Notes under the pieces: generated by a model
Told to the model about the DNA's origin: nothing
Database searches by the model: none
Seen by the model: the letters and a program-made list of their open reading frames with translations, nothing else
Position numbers and translations under genes: made by a program
Assembly (NCBI GenBank): GCA_038205115.1
Contig: JBBRCE010000010.1
Coordinates: 56,653 to 120,652, forward strand
Source: JBBRCE01 sp038205115
GTDB taxonomy: Bacteria > Planctomycetota > Planctomycetia > Pirellulales > JBBRCE01
Length of the DNA: 64,000 nt
Reading direction: 5' to 3'
Shown: positions 52,572 through 61,554 of the stretch, piece by piece
Layout: the number at the start of each line of letters is the position of its first letter
How positions within the stretch are numbered: the first letter of the stretch is position 1

Positions 52572-53732
52572 ATGGAAGCTAACCAACTCTCACGGCGGCA
52601 AATCTTGCGGGGCAGCGTCACGGCCGCTGCCTTGGCGATGTCGCAGTTCCGGCTATCGGCCTTCGGTTTTGCCGAGCCGGAGTCGGGCGAGCAGGTGATT
52701 CCGTTTATCAAACCGCAGCCCATCAAAGAGGGCGAACACTTCTTGCATTGGGACCAACTCAAAGAGTGGCTCACGCCCACCGACCCGATGTTTATCGTTG
52801 CCCACTACGGTGCCGGCAAGGTGGATGTGCCGAATTACAAACTTTCGTTCGAGGGCGCCTTTGAAAAGCCGATGACGCTGACCATGGACGAAATTAAAGC
52901 GCTGCCGAAAAAAGAAGTCACGCTAACCATCGAGTGTGGCGGCAATGGCGCCGGCGACACCTTCATGGGAGCGATTGCCAACGTGCGCTGGGTAGGCACG
53001 CCACTAGCGCCCCTGTTGAAAAAATGCGGCATTAAGCCAGAAGCCGTGGAGATTGATTTTTTTGGCAACGATCTCAAGAAAGAAAAGATTCGCGACAAAG
53101 AATATCCGCAGCACTTTGCCCGTAGCTTGTCGATTCCCGAAGCCCTGCGAGAAGACATTCTATTGGGCTACGAACTCAACGGCGAACCGCTACCGGAGCG
53201 TCACGGCCAGCCGCTGCGGTTGATCGTGCCAGGTTGGTACGGGGTGGCCTGGGTCAAATGGTTGATGCGGATTGAAGCCAGCGAAAAACGCTTAATGGGC
53301 CGTTTTCAGGCGCGCGATTACGTTACCATTCGCGGCGAACAGCGGGGCGAAGAAACCATCTGGCGCGAAACGACGGTCGGACCTATGAACGTCAAATCGA
53401 TCGTCGCCCGCGTGGTCAAAAAAACCGACGGCGTGCTGCAAATTACCGGTGCCGCCTGGTGCAACGGCGCCGCGCCGCTCAAAGCGGTTGAAGTGAAAAT
53501 CGACGACGGCGATTGGCGGCCGGTTGACGTCGACTTCTCGCACAAAAACGACTATGCCTGGTGTTTTTGGAGCTACCAGTGGAAGGACGCGCCGGCGGGC
53601 GAACATACGCTGGTCAGCCGTGCCATCGATTCGCGCGGCCACGTACAACCCGCGGCCGATGATCCAGAAATTAAACTTAAGCAGACCTATTGGGAAGCAA
53701 ACCAGCAATACCCGCGAAAGATCAAGCTGTAG
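52572..53732 (+). CDS. Exported sulfite oxidase-like molybdopterin protein
   Basis: The 386-residue protein has a Tat signal (SRRQILRGSVTAAALAMS, residues 7-24), so it is exported folded. The sulfite-oxidase fold (about 60-265) has the molybdenum-binding Cys122 in TIECGGNGAGD, and a C-terminal Mo-co dimerisation-like domain (about 270-380) follows. Such enzymes oxidise sulfite to sulfate in the periplasm or reduce another small oxide. The ATG at 52572 is chosen. No cytochrome subunit lies next to it. Codon use is like its neighbours. Confidence 0.88.
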   Translation: MEANQLSRRQILRGSVTAAALAMSQFRLSAFGFAEPESGEQVIPFIKPQPIKEGEHFLHWDQLKEWLTPTDPMFIVAHYGAGKVDVPNYKLSFEGAFEKPMTLTMDEIKALPKKEVTLTIECGGNGAGDTFMGAIANVRWVGTPLAPLLKKCGIKPEAVEIDFFGNDLKKEKIRDKEYPQHFARSLSIPEALREDILLGYELNGEPLPERHGQPLRLIVPGWYGVAWVKWLMRIEASEKRLMGRFQARDYVTIRGEQRGEETIWRETTVGPMNVKSIVARVVKKTDGVLQITGAAWCNGAAPLKAVEVKIDDGDWRPVDVDFSHKNDYAWCFWSYQWKDAPAGEHTLVSRAIDSRGHVQPAADDPEIKLKQTYWEANQQYPRKIKL

Positions 53733-53799
53733 ATCGGCTGCTCGACCACGCGTGTTACGCTCCTTCAACTGATTAACGCGTTTTTAAGCCGAGGTAGCG

Positions 53800-54285
53800 A
53801 TGTTCATCATTTGGGGTTCGCGTTCGATGACCAAGAAGTTGGCGTCGGGCAGCTTTTTTTGTCCGGGTTGTCGTGGCAATACTGGTTACACGCACCTCCG
53901 CTACAAGCGTTGGTTCACGCTGTACTTCATCCCGGTCTTTCCGACCTCGGTGCTTGGTGAAGTGGTGCATTGCCAGAGTTGCGGCGGAGATTACAAACCG
54001 GAGGTCCTGCAGTACTCGCAACAGGCGATTGAAGCCGCCCTCAGCACCTGGAACTGCTCGCGCTGCGGTAGTGGCAATAACGCCAGCGTAACCACCTGTT
54101 TACGCTGCGGGTCACCACGCGTTGCGGCGCTGCCAGCGCCGCAGGCAGAAATTGAGGTAACCTATTATTTGCATCGCAACGGTGTACAGGAAGGTCCGTT
54201 CACTCGGGCCGAAATCCGCGCCGGTCTTCAGAGCGGGCTGTACGCGGATGTGGATTTGATTTGGAACGAAAGTAAAAATCTCTGA
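53800..54285 (+). CDS. Zinc ribbon / GYF-like domain protein
   Basis: The 161-residue protein has an N-terminal zinc ribbon (CPGC near residue 21 and CQSC near 58), a second cysteine motif (WNCSRCGSGNNASVTTCLRCGS, about 84-105) and a GYF_2-like C-terminus (YYLHRNGVQEGPFTRAEIRAGLQSGLYADVDLIW). The protein ends soon after, so the GYF module may be incomplete. The central segment FTLYFIPVFPTSVLGEVVHC is hydrophobic and may touch the membrane. Function is unknown. Confidence 0.7.
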   Translation: MFIIWGSRSMTKKLASGSFFCPGCRGNTGYTHLRYKRWFTLYFIPVFPTSVLGEVVHCQSCGGDYKPEVLQYSQQAIEAALSTWNCSRCGSGNNASVTTCLRCGSPRVAALPAPQAEIEVTYYLHRNGVQEGPFTRAEIRAGLQSGLYADVDLIWNESKNL

Positions 54286-54647
54286 GTTCCGCTCGGTCCT
54301 TTTTTGGTCGGCCAGTAGCGATTGCGAATTGTCAGCTCCCGCGCGAAATCAATGACATGTGGAGGTTGGTTGGTGTCGCAGTTGGGTGTCGCAGCCCTGA
54401 ACGCCGAACTGATTTTCGACGATCGACCTGCCAGCGTTGCGACCGGCGTAAAAACATCGCCAATTGCCTCATCCGACCGACGAGGGCAACCTCGGCGACC
54501 ACAGGCAGATAATTGACAGTATCGCGATATTGCTTTCTTTTCAGCAGGGCCGGCGCGCCGCTGCATAATTGACTTTAAGAAATATCGCTCCGGCACCATT
54601 GCGTTCATGGCGCCGGAGTCGATTGGCAATTTCACCAGCGGGTATTA
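54286..54647. other. Intergenic region between convergent genes
   Basis: The 362 bases between the zinc ribbon gene and the M16 peptidase stop contain no supported gene. A frame on the minus strand is open for about 135 codons but has no recognisable domain. A small tandem repeat (GGTGTCGCAG twice, near 54372) and one good hairpin, listed separately, are the only structures seen. Confidence 0.5.
54588..54618 (-). terminator. Hairpin beyond the M16 peptidase gene
   Basis: CTCCGGC (54588-54594) pairs with GCCGGAG (54612-54618). After one mismatch, CCAT (54596-54599) pairs with ATGG (54607-54610), leaving a 7-base loop. It lies 30-60 bases past the M16 stop codon, read on the minus strand, followed by a moderately T-rich stretch, so it is a reasonable but weak terminator. 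Confidence 0.45.
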
Positions 54648-57600
54648 TCACTCGGCTTTAGGCGGCGGCAGAACGCGGCCATCTTTGTCGATTGCGCCCA
54701 CGGCGACGGTCACTAAATGTTTGGGGTGGAGATACTTTTTGGCCACCTCCTGCACATCCGCCACGGTCACGGCATTCACGGCTTGACGATAATCGTCGAA
54801 GTAGTTGACGCCCAGATGGTAGCGATCCACATACAGCATCTGAGCCGCCATCAGCGGGCTGGTATTGAAGTGAAATGGCAAGTTGCCTACCAGATAACTC
54901 TTGACGTCTTCGACTTCTTCTTTGGTCGCGGATGTATCGCGAATGCGATTGATCTCTTCCATCACCACTTCACGCACGTGCTTGAAATTTTTGGCGTCAC
55001 TGCCGATGTAGGTCATGAACAGTCCAGGTTCTTCGCCGGCGCTGGAACTGACGTTGGCCGTCACCGTGTAAGCAAGTCCCTCGCGATCGCGCACGCGGCT
55101 AGAAAGCCGATCGGTAAAACCGGGGCCGGTGCCGAGGATGTAGTCCATGACCAACAATTTGTAGAAATCGGGGTTATCACGACGGATGCCGACATGCCCC
55201 ATCAGAATGTGGCATTGCGCCGCCTCCGGCATGCTAATGATCCAATCCTCGGGTTTGTCCTTAGGTTTCACTTCGGGCAATTTGGGCTCATCGAGCGGCG
55301 TCTTCTTCCAATTAGCCGTCATTTCGCGAATTTCCGCCAACAGTTTGGCGCTGTCGAAGTCACCGACGACGGCCAGTACGGTGTTATTCGGCACGAAAAC
55401 ACGCGTGAAGAATTTCTTGCAATCGGTGGTCGTCAGTTTTTCCACGGATTTACGATCGCCAAGCGAGCGTCGTCCAAACGGATGTGCGCCGTAGATCGAT
55501 TCGCGGAAAATTTCGCGAGCTTTATTATCGGGCTGGTTTTCGTTGTCGTCGATTTGCGAAAGCAGCCGATTTTTCTGCCGCAGAAATTCCGGCTCGCTGA
55601 ATTTGGCATCCGTCAGACACTCCAGCAGCAGCCCGATTCCGAGCTGCCGGTGCGGCGAAAGGACAGCCACACTTCCTCCCGAGCCACCCATCGCCAGCGT
55701 GCCGCCCACGTCCTCAATCATTTCGGCAATTTGCGAACTGGTGTGCTTGGATGTGCCCTCGTCGAGCAATTGGCCGGTCAAGTTCGACAAGCCATTTTGC
55801 TCGGCCGTTTCATAAAACGAGGGATGCCGCACGGACGCAACCGCGGTGACGATTGGCAAGCGATGATTTTCCAATAGGAGCACCGTCAAACCATTGGGAA
55901 GATCGGCACGCTTGACGTCTTTGAGCGAAAATGCGCCGCCGCCGGCGCCGGGCGCGGCTTCGCGCGAAGCCCGTTTTTTTGTCAGCGAAGAGCGGTTCGC
56001 CGTCGGACTAAGTTTGCCGCCACCTTTGCCCGGTGCGACTTCGGGTGCTGCGGCTTTGACGGGCGGTTCGGGCGCGCCGGGCGCTACTGGCGGCGCTACC
56101 CCTTCATCGCCCTTGGGCACCGACCAGACGACCACGCGTGAATTCAACTCCAGATACTTTTTCGCAACGCGCTGCACGTCGGCCGCGGTCACGGCCATCA
56201 CCTTGGGCAGATGCTCGCGCAGCAGGTTCAAATCTGCCAGTGTGACGCCTTGAGCAATTGAATCTGCCAGGTCATGAACGCCCTCGCGTTTGAAGACGTC
56301 GCTGGTCAATAACATTTGCTTGACGCGTTGCAATTCGGTGGCCGATACCGGCTCGGCGCTGACCTTGGCCAACTCTTCCAGCACCATGTCTTCTGCCTTG
56401 GCGCGATCGACGCCCTTCAGCAACTCCAATTGCACGGCAAACCAACCGGGATACCGGCCGCAACTAATCGACGTGCCCACTTCGCTGGCCAATGGATTTT
56501 GTTCGATCAATCGCTTGTACAACCGGCCGGTCTTGCCGCCGCTGAGGATCGCGTCCAAAACTTCCATCGCGTAAAAGTCAGGGTCGGTGCGCGACATGGC
56601 GTTAAAGCCCATCAGCATCCGGGCCAGTTCGAATTTGGATTCGAATTCGGCGTGAATGGGTTTCTCGTGGTGGACTGGCTTGGCCGATTTGCGGGCTTGC
56701 AACTCGACTTTGGGAATCGGTCCAAACAGCGATTTGACCTTGTCCATCGCCTTTTCCGCATCGAACCCCCCGCAGATTACCAGCGCGGCATTGTTGGGGT
56801 GGTACCAGAGGTCGTAGTGCGACTTAATCACTTTGGCCGTCGATCCGCGGACGTGCTCGCGTAGTCCGATGACCGGATGGCCGTAGGGATTTTGCTCCCC
56901 AAACAGCAGCGGCAAGATGGTTTTGTTTTCCAAATCCCAAGGCTGGTCTTCGTCGCGCTGCAACTCTTCGATCACGGCGCCTTTTTCTTGTTCGAATTCG
57001 TGCTTTTCGTCGATCCGCAAGTTTTGCATGCGGTCGGCTTCGATCTCCAACGCCTGTTCCCAGCGATCGGCGGCAAAATCGAAATGGAAGATCGTAAAGT
57101 CTTCGCTGGTGTAGGCGTTGTTAGCGCCGCCGTTGCGAAGCGTGGACTTATCGATATCGCCCGGCTTAATTTTTTCCGTGCCTTTGAACATCAAATGTTC
57201 AAGGTAATGGGAGAGTCCGGTGTGCTGGAGTTCTTCGTCCGCGGAACCAACACGGTAAGCCACCATGGTTGTGACCACCGGCGAGCCTTCGATAGGTTTC
57301 ATGAACACCCGCAAACCGTTTGGCAGCGTTTCAGCAATGATGCCTTGGTACAGCGAGCCAGCGGCTTGCACGGCCGGATTCACAGTGCCGGTACTGGCGG
57401 CTGAAGTTGCCGGCAGCGCGGGATTCGCCGCCGGAGCCGCTTTGACGGGCGCTGAGGCTGGAGCCGGTTTGACGGGCGCTGCCGCTGGAGCTGTCTTCTG
57501 CGGAGCGGATGCAGCGGCCACTGGCGCTTTGCCGGGCGCGGGCTTAGTGCTTGGCTTGGGATCCGCAGCAACTCCGCGGAGCGACAATACACCCATGGCC

Positions 57601-57668
57601 ACGAAAAAACATCCGGCTTGCGTCCAGCGCCAAGTGGCGCTGTTCCGAAGTGCGTTGCTGCGATTCAT
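54648..57668 (-). CDS. Exported double M16 (insulinase/pitrilysin) metallopeptidase
   Basis: The 1006-residue protein starts with a signal peptide (about residues 1-34) and an Ala/Pro/Lys-rich linker (about 36-100) that looks disordered. The first M16 domain has the inverted zinc motif HYLEH at 154-158, followed by the downstream acidic ligand region EFEQEKGAVIEELQRDEDQ. A second M16 pair follows after a Gly/Pro-rich linker near residue 545 and begins ADLPNGLTVLLLENHRLPIVTAVASV; it lacks the HxxEH motif, as in processing-peptidase partners. The active half and the inactive half are thus in one chain. The start at 57668 gives the signal; the 9 residues upstream do not. Confidence 0.9.
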   Translation of the reverse strand: MNRSNALRNSATWRWTQAGCFFVAMGVLSLRGVAADPKPSTKPAPGKAPVAAASAPQKTAPAAAPVKPAPASAPVKAAPAANPALPATSAASTGTVNPAVQAAGSLYQGIIAETLPNGLRVFMKPIEGSPVVTTMVAYRVGSADEELQHTGLSHYLEHLMFKGTEKIKPGDIDKSTLRNGGANNAYTSEDFTIFHFDFAADRWEQALEIEADRMQNLRIDEKHEFEQEKGAVIEELQRDEDQPWDLENKTILPLLFGEQNPYGHPVIGLREHVRGSTAKVIKSHYDLWYHPNNAALVICGGFDAEKAMDKVKSLFGPIPKVELQARKSAKPVHHEKPIHAEFESKFELARMLMGFNAMSRTDPDFYAMEVLDAILSGGKTGRLYKRLIEQNPLASEVGTSISCGRYPGWFAVQLELLKGVDRAKAEDMVLEELAKVSAEPVSATELQRVKQMLLTSDVFKREGVHDLADSIAQGVTLADLNLLREHLPKVMAVTAADVQRVAKKYLELNSRVVVWSVPKGDEGVAPPVAPGAPEPPVKAAAPEVAPGKGGGKLSPTANRSSLTKKRASREAAPGAGGGAFSLKDVKRADLPNGLTVLLLENHRLPIVTAVASVRHPSFYETAEQNGLSNLTGQLLDEGTSKHTSSQIAEMIEDVGGTLAMGGSGGSVAVLSPHRQLGIGLLLECLTDAKFSEPEFLRQKNRLLSQIDDNENQPDNKAREIFRESIYGAHPFGRRSLGDRKSVEKLTTTDCKKFFTRVFVPNNTVLAVVGDFDSAKLLAEIREMTANWKKTPLDEPKLPEVKPKDKPEDWIISMPEAAQCHILMGHVGIRRDNPDFYKLLVMDYILGTGPGFTDRLSSRVRDREGLAYTVTANVSSSAGEEPGLFMTYIGSDAKNFKHVREVVMEEINRIRDTSATKEEVEDVKSYLVGNLPFHFNTSPLMAAQMLYVDRYHLGVNYFDDYRQAVNAVTVADVQEVAKKYLHPKHLVTVAVGAIDKDGRVLPPPKAE

Positions 57669-57815
57669 AACGATCCTCTGTCCGTAGTTGATCAATTTGC
57701 GCCGACTGGTTCCATCGTAACGAATAGAGAATAAACTAGCAATAAGTAAGACGGTTGTCGATTGTCACCTACCGCATTCCGCTGCCAGTAAACCCGCTTT
57801 CGTGCTTGAAAACCA

Positions 57816-58178
57816 ATGAATGAAACACCAGGCCAGGGCTACCGAGTGGTGAAATTTGCCGAGATCGCGCCGCAACCTTGCCCTTGCGGCGAGTCGCGAA
57901 GAGCGTACGCGGATGTACCGGAATTCCCGCCGACGATCCACGTCACCGACATTTCGCTGGACGCGCGCCGGCATTACCATCGGCGACTGACCGAATGTTA
58001 TTACTTTCTGGAGTGCGACGCCGGCGCGTTGATGGAACTCGACGACGACCGAATCGCCGTCCGGCCCGGCATGAGCGTATTGATCTTTCCGGGCGTGCGG
58101 CATCGGGCGGTGGGCCGGATGAAAGTCCTGATCGTCGCCTGGCCGAAATTCGACCCTAGCGACGAGTGGTTCGACTGA
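57816..58178 (+). CDS. Small cupin-domain protein
   Basis: The 120-residue protein has one cupin barrel: HYHRRLTECYYFLECDAG with two His and the Glu expected for the first metal motif, and RPGMSVLIFPGVRHRAVG supplying the second His. Cupins bind metals and act as dioxygenases, isomerases or sugar binding proteins. The start is divergent from the M16 gene with a 147-base gap. Substrate unknown. Confidence 0.8.
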   Translation: MNETPGQGYRVVKFAEIAPQPCPCGESRRAYADVPEFPPTIHVTDISLDARRHYHRRLTECYYFLECDAGALMELDDDRIAVRPGMSVLIFPGVRHRAVGRMKVLIVAWPKFDPSDEWFD

Positions 58179-58287
58179 CTCGGTCGACCGAACGCTCGCG
58201 TTTCGCTCGACAAGCTCGTACAATCGCGTTTCGAGAGAATTCGTAACTCATTCCAAGATTCACCCATCGCCAACGAATGACGAGAGA

Positions 58288-58857
58288 ATGCCCATGATTC
58301 GCACATTGTCGCCGCGACTGGCCGCCGCTACTTGCCTGCTCACAACCGTTTGCTGCCTGCTGCCCTGGTCAGCCAAAGCCGCGGACGAAAAAAAGGCTGA
58401 GTTCGCCAAAGAAACCATCGACGTTGGGCTGGTGGTTGCAGATGTGGAAAAAAGCGTCAAGTTTTACACGCAAGCCCTCGGTTTCGAGGAGATTGCAGGC
58501 TTCACGGTGTCGGCCGATTTTGCCAAGAACGTGGGTTTGACCAGCGCGCAGTTGGATGTGCATGTGCTCGTTTTGGGCAAAGGCGAAACGGCGACTAAGC
58601 TGAAATTGATGCAGCTCAAAGGCGTTGACGCCAAGCATGGAGACAACGAATTCATCCATTCGCACCTGGGTTTTCGCTACCTGACCATTTACGTCAGCGA
58701 TACCACAGCCGCAGTGGCCCGATTGGAGAAGGCCGGTATTAAGCCAGTCGCCAAAACGCCGGCCGAAATCCCCAAAGAGATCGCACCAGGCGCGTGGCTA
58801 ACCATTGTCCGCGATCCCGACGGCAACATGATTGAATTGGCCGGTCCAAAAAAATAA
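58288..58857 (+). CDS. Exported glyoxalase/VOC-fold protein
   Basis: The 189-residue protein has a signal peptide (residues 1-32, ending PWSAKAAD) and then a VOC module: ETIDVGLVVADVEKSVKFYTQALGFEEI (about 42-69), then RYLTIYVSDTTAAVARLEKAGI and RDPDGNMIELAG, the usual closing metal-binding Glu. An exported VOC protein is uncommon. Two in-frame ATGs at 58288 and 58294 are possible; both give the same signal. Confidence 0.8.
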   Translation: MPMIRTLSPRLAAATCLLTTVCCLLPWSAKAADEKKAEFAKETIDVGLVVADVEKSVKFYTQALGFEEIAGFTVSADFAKNVGLTSAQLDVHVLVLGKGETATKLKLMQLKGVDAKHGDNEFIHSHLGFRYLTIYVSDTTAAVARLEKAGIKPVAKTPAEIPKEIAPGAWLTIVRDPDGNMIELAGPKK

Positions 58858-58906
58858 ATCCAGAGCTCGAAGCTTTGTCGCACTTCGTCCAACAGCGGTT
58901 CATGCC

Positions 58907-60322
58907 ATGCGCCTTCGAAGCAGTTTTTCGCTCGCACGAGTGGCGTGCAGCCTGATTGTCGCGGTTGCCGGCCTGCTCGATGCGCGGTCGCTACTCGCCA
59001 AAGGCGGCTCAGGCAGCAGCCGCAGTTATTCGTCGGGCGGATCATCCAGCCATAGCTCGGGGTCGTCTTCGTTTGGCTCATCGAGCCGCGGCTCCGGTTC
59101 ATCGTTTGGTTCTTCGTCTGGACGCAGTTCTGGGGGCTCGTCGTCTTACGGCAGTTCTTCGTTCAGCTCGCCGAGTTCGTCGGGCAGCCGCGGCTATTCG
59201 TCAGGCAAAGCGAGCGGCGGTGCAGGCGGGTCGAGTTCGAGTAATTGGGGATCGTCGAGTTTTGGCGGTTCGTCGTCGCGGCCATCCAGTTCGTCGGGCG
59301 GTTTTAGTAATCCGAATTTTGGCGGTTCAAGTAACCCCAATGCCAACAGCGGATCGACACGCGGTTACTCGTCCGGCAGCAATTCCGGCAGTGGCAGTTC
59401 AACATCGAGTTCCGGCAGAACCTATGGCTCCGGCAGCGGACCATCAGGACCGCGTGCGCCGGGCGGAAGTTCCAACGTGCCTAGCAGCACAGCGTCGTCG
59501 CCCAACTCGCCCGCGGGCACACGGCCCCGAGGTGGCGATCCGTTCGATTCGCTGGCCGCGCGCGAAAAAAAGATGGCCGACAGTCGCGCCAAATATCAGC
59601 GCGCTCAAGAGCCGAAACCGAGTTACGTCGACAACAGTGGCAAGCGCCAAACCATCAATCCCACCGATCCGCGCGTCGGGCAATTGCGCCGCGAGCTGGA
59701 TCGTCAAAAATGGGTTAACCGTGATCTGCGAGAGCAGACGCGTTACGGCAATTATTACACCAACTACAGCACGTTGTGGCCGGTCGGAGTGGTTTATCAC
59801 GACTCCTTCAGCAATTACTTCTGGCTGTGGCTGTTGGCACAGAATCTCGATACTCGCGCCTCGTGGGCTTACAATCATTACGACGCCATGGACCAGTCGC
59901 GCTATCGCGAGATGCTGGCCCGCGATGCGAATCTCGAAGCGCGCATTCGCCAGCTCGAAACCGAAAAGGCGCAGCGAAATCCGACGTACGTGCCCAGCGG
60001 CATTGATGCGGACTTGATGTACAACGACGAATATGTGGACGCGGTTTATAACCCCACGTCCAGCAGTTCGACCGCCGGTTACGATGGATCCACCAGCGAT
60101 ACAGGGCGCGGCCGGGGCTCCAACACTTCGTCTGGTCCCGTTTCGTTTCCGAATTCGCCGTACACGCCGAGCGGGCCGTATTCGTCGCGGCCGGTCACGA
60201 TCCCACCGACGTTTTTGCACACGCTGTTTACCTTAGCGCTCCTGTTGGGCATACTGGCAGCGCTGGTTTGGCTGGTCTTTTTCAAACGCTGGGGCGGCGA
60301 CGACCGACTCGGCCGCTGGTAG
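58907..60322 (+). CDS. Secreted Gly/Ser-rich membrane-anchored protein
   Basis: The 471-residue protein has a signal peptide (MRLRSSFSLARVACSLIVAVAG) and then about 190 residues of almost pure Ser/Gly (SGSSRSYSSGGSSSHSSG and so on). An Asn/Pro/Thr region and a Tyr/Asp/Arg-rich helical part (RGGDPFDSLAAREKKMADSR onward) follow, and a C-terminal membrane helix (FLHTLFTLALLLGILAALVWLVFF) with a short basic tail. So most of it lies outside the cell and it is anchored at the end. It is first of three genes with the DUF350 gene (26-base gap) and the EF-loop gene (71 bases further on). Confidence 0.7.
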   Translation: MRLRSSFSLARVACSLIVAVAGLLDARSLLAKGGSGSSRSYSSGGSSSHSSGSSSFGSSSRGSGSSFGSSSGRSSGGSSSYGSSSFSSPSSSGSRGYSSGKASGGAGGSSSSNWGSSSFGGSSSRPSSSSGGFSNPNFGGSSNPNANSGSTRGYSSGSNSGSGSSTSSSGRTYGSGSGPSGPRAPGGSSNVPSSTASSPNSPAGTRPRGGDPFDSLAAREKKMADSRAKYQRAQEPKPSYVDNSGKRQTINPTDPRVGQLRRELDRQKWVNRDLREQTRYGNYYTNYSTLWPVGVVYHDSFSNYFWLWLLAQNLDTRASWAYNHYDAMDQSRYREMLARDANLEARIRQLETEKAQRNPTYVPSGIDADLMYNDEYVDAVYNPTSSSSTAGYDGSTSDTGRGRGSNTSSGPVSFPNSPYTPSGPYSSRPVTIPPTFLHTLFTLALLLGILAALVWLVFFKRWGGDDRLGRW

Positions 60323-60348
60323 CCATTTTCTTCTGGAGAATTTTAGGC

Positions 60349-60669
60349 ATGCACGTATTTCAATGGCTCACGCCGCTGCTGGCCGAAGTGACCGACGCCA
60401 CCGAAAATTCGCCAGCCACGACGGTCGCGACGCCGGGCAACTCGTTCCACTGGCCGGAAAACTTCCTGCCGGGTTTTCTGGCGATTTGCACTTACGCCGT
60501 GGTGGCACTAGTGCTGACACTGCTAGCGTTCAAATTGTTCGATTGGCTAACTCCCCGGATTGATGTCCAACGCGAGTTAGGTGAAAAGCACAACATGGCC
60601 GTGGCAATCGTCTGTGCCGCGATCATCCTGGGTACCTGCTACCTGGTGGCCACTGTGGTCCGCGGTTAG
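60349..60669 (+). CDS. DUF350 membrane protein
   Basis: The 106-residue protein has two membrane helices (about residues 40-65 and 80-103) with the typical DUF350 core AVVALVLTLLAFKLFDWLTP. A GGAG motif at 60335-60338 is spaced 10 bases from the ATG at 60349, which decides the start. DUF350 proteins occur in envelope-stress and polyamine-related operons of other bacteria, but their function is open. Here it lies between the Gly/Ser-rich protein and the EF-loop protein. Confidence 0.85.
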   Translation: MHVFQWLTPLLAEVTDATENSPATTVATPGNSFHWPENFLPGFLAICTYAVVALVLTLLAFKLFDWLTPRIDVQRELGEKHNMAVAIVCAAIILGTCYLVATVVRG

Positions 60670-60740
60670 CGACGCGCTCCGCCCGTTCAAGTTGTCGCTT
60701 CGTTATTTCATCCGGCATCCTTCCATCGGAAATTGCTACC

Positions 60741-61418
60741 ATGAGCCAGGGTCGCACGTTGTGGGAAATGCTGCTCGACGCGTTTTCTGGTCCGCCGGAA
60801 AACGAGGTTTACAATCCGCTCAAGGCCAAGGTCGGTTCCGCAGCCACGATCAACCTGGTCGAATGGAAAGACGACAACTTCTTTCTGATGGAAATCCACG
60901 AGTATCGCCGTCAAATGGATCGGCGCGAGTACGCATTTGTCGACTACGCGCTCGAAGCTCGGCAGATCAAGGGCGATCCCAAAAAAGTGCGGTTGCGGCT
61001 GTTACCGGTGGACGACACGACCGTCGTGGCCGGCATGACGCACCATGCTCTGTTGCTGCAGCTTTACGACGAGATGGAATACAACGAAGGTCTGCATCAG
61101 GTCGTCAACGACGACACCAAGAAATTCCAGGTTTTGCAAGATGGCACAGTCCAAGAAGAATACTGGCGGATCAACGACGTCACTTCATCCTATAAGGCGG
61201 CAGTCACGGTATTGGACGACGAAAATCACGATAAAAAAATCACCCGCGACGAAATCGAACATCACCGCGTCGAATATTGGGATTACTGGCGCGACACGGT
61301 GGACGAAGTCGGCGTGAAAGTCAGGCAATACCTGTTCGTGGAAATGAACGCGGGCAACGGCTGGTTCCAAATCTGGCGTGGCAGCGAAATCGACGCCGCC
61401 AAAGTCATGATGTTCTGA
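60741..61418 (+). CDS. Uncharacterised protein with an EF-hand-like loop
   Basis: The 225-residue protein starts MSQGRTLWEMLLDAFSGPPE and has no signal peptide. It is charged and mixed alpha/beta. At residues 160-171 it reads DENHDKKITRDE: Asp, Asn, Asp at loop positions 1, 3, 5, Ile at 8 and Glu at 12, the full pattern of a calcium EF-hand loop, followed by a helix-like EHHRVEYWDYWRD. I do not recognise the whole family. Its place behind the DUF350 gene implies a joint role at the envelope, inferred from context only. Confidence 0.65.
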   Translation: MSQGRTLWEMLLDAFSGPPENEVYNPLKAKVGSAATINLVEWKDDNFFLMEIHEYRRQMDRREYAFVDYALEARQIKGDPKKVRLRLLPVDDTTVVAGMTHHALLLQLYDEMEYNEGLHQVVNDDTKKFQVLQDGTVQEEYWRINDVTSSYKAAVTVLDDENHDKKITRDEIEHHRVEYWDYWRDTVDEVGVKVRQYLFVEMNAGNGWFQIWRGSEIDAAKVMMF

Positions 61419-61554
61419 ATGGCGCAGGAGGATAAGTCGTTTTTTACGCGTCTCATACCGCTCGAGTTGGCGGCCCGGCAACAGCATCGGCCCAAGATTT
61501 GCTCAATTCCTTACCGGAGTTGCAGGCATTTTAGCCCCGAATGGGAGACATTTT

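Noticed and set aside
54717..55877. Open frame of about 386 codons on the plus strand
   Set aside because: It is antisense to the M16 peptidase gene, whose motifs are clear.
59010..59450. Dense repetitive region considered as a CRISPR array or satellite
   Set aside because: The repeats are short Ser/Gly codon runs in frame with a signal-bearing protein, with no constant repeat and unique spacers.
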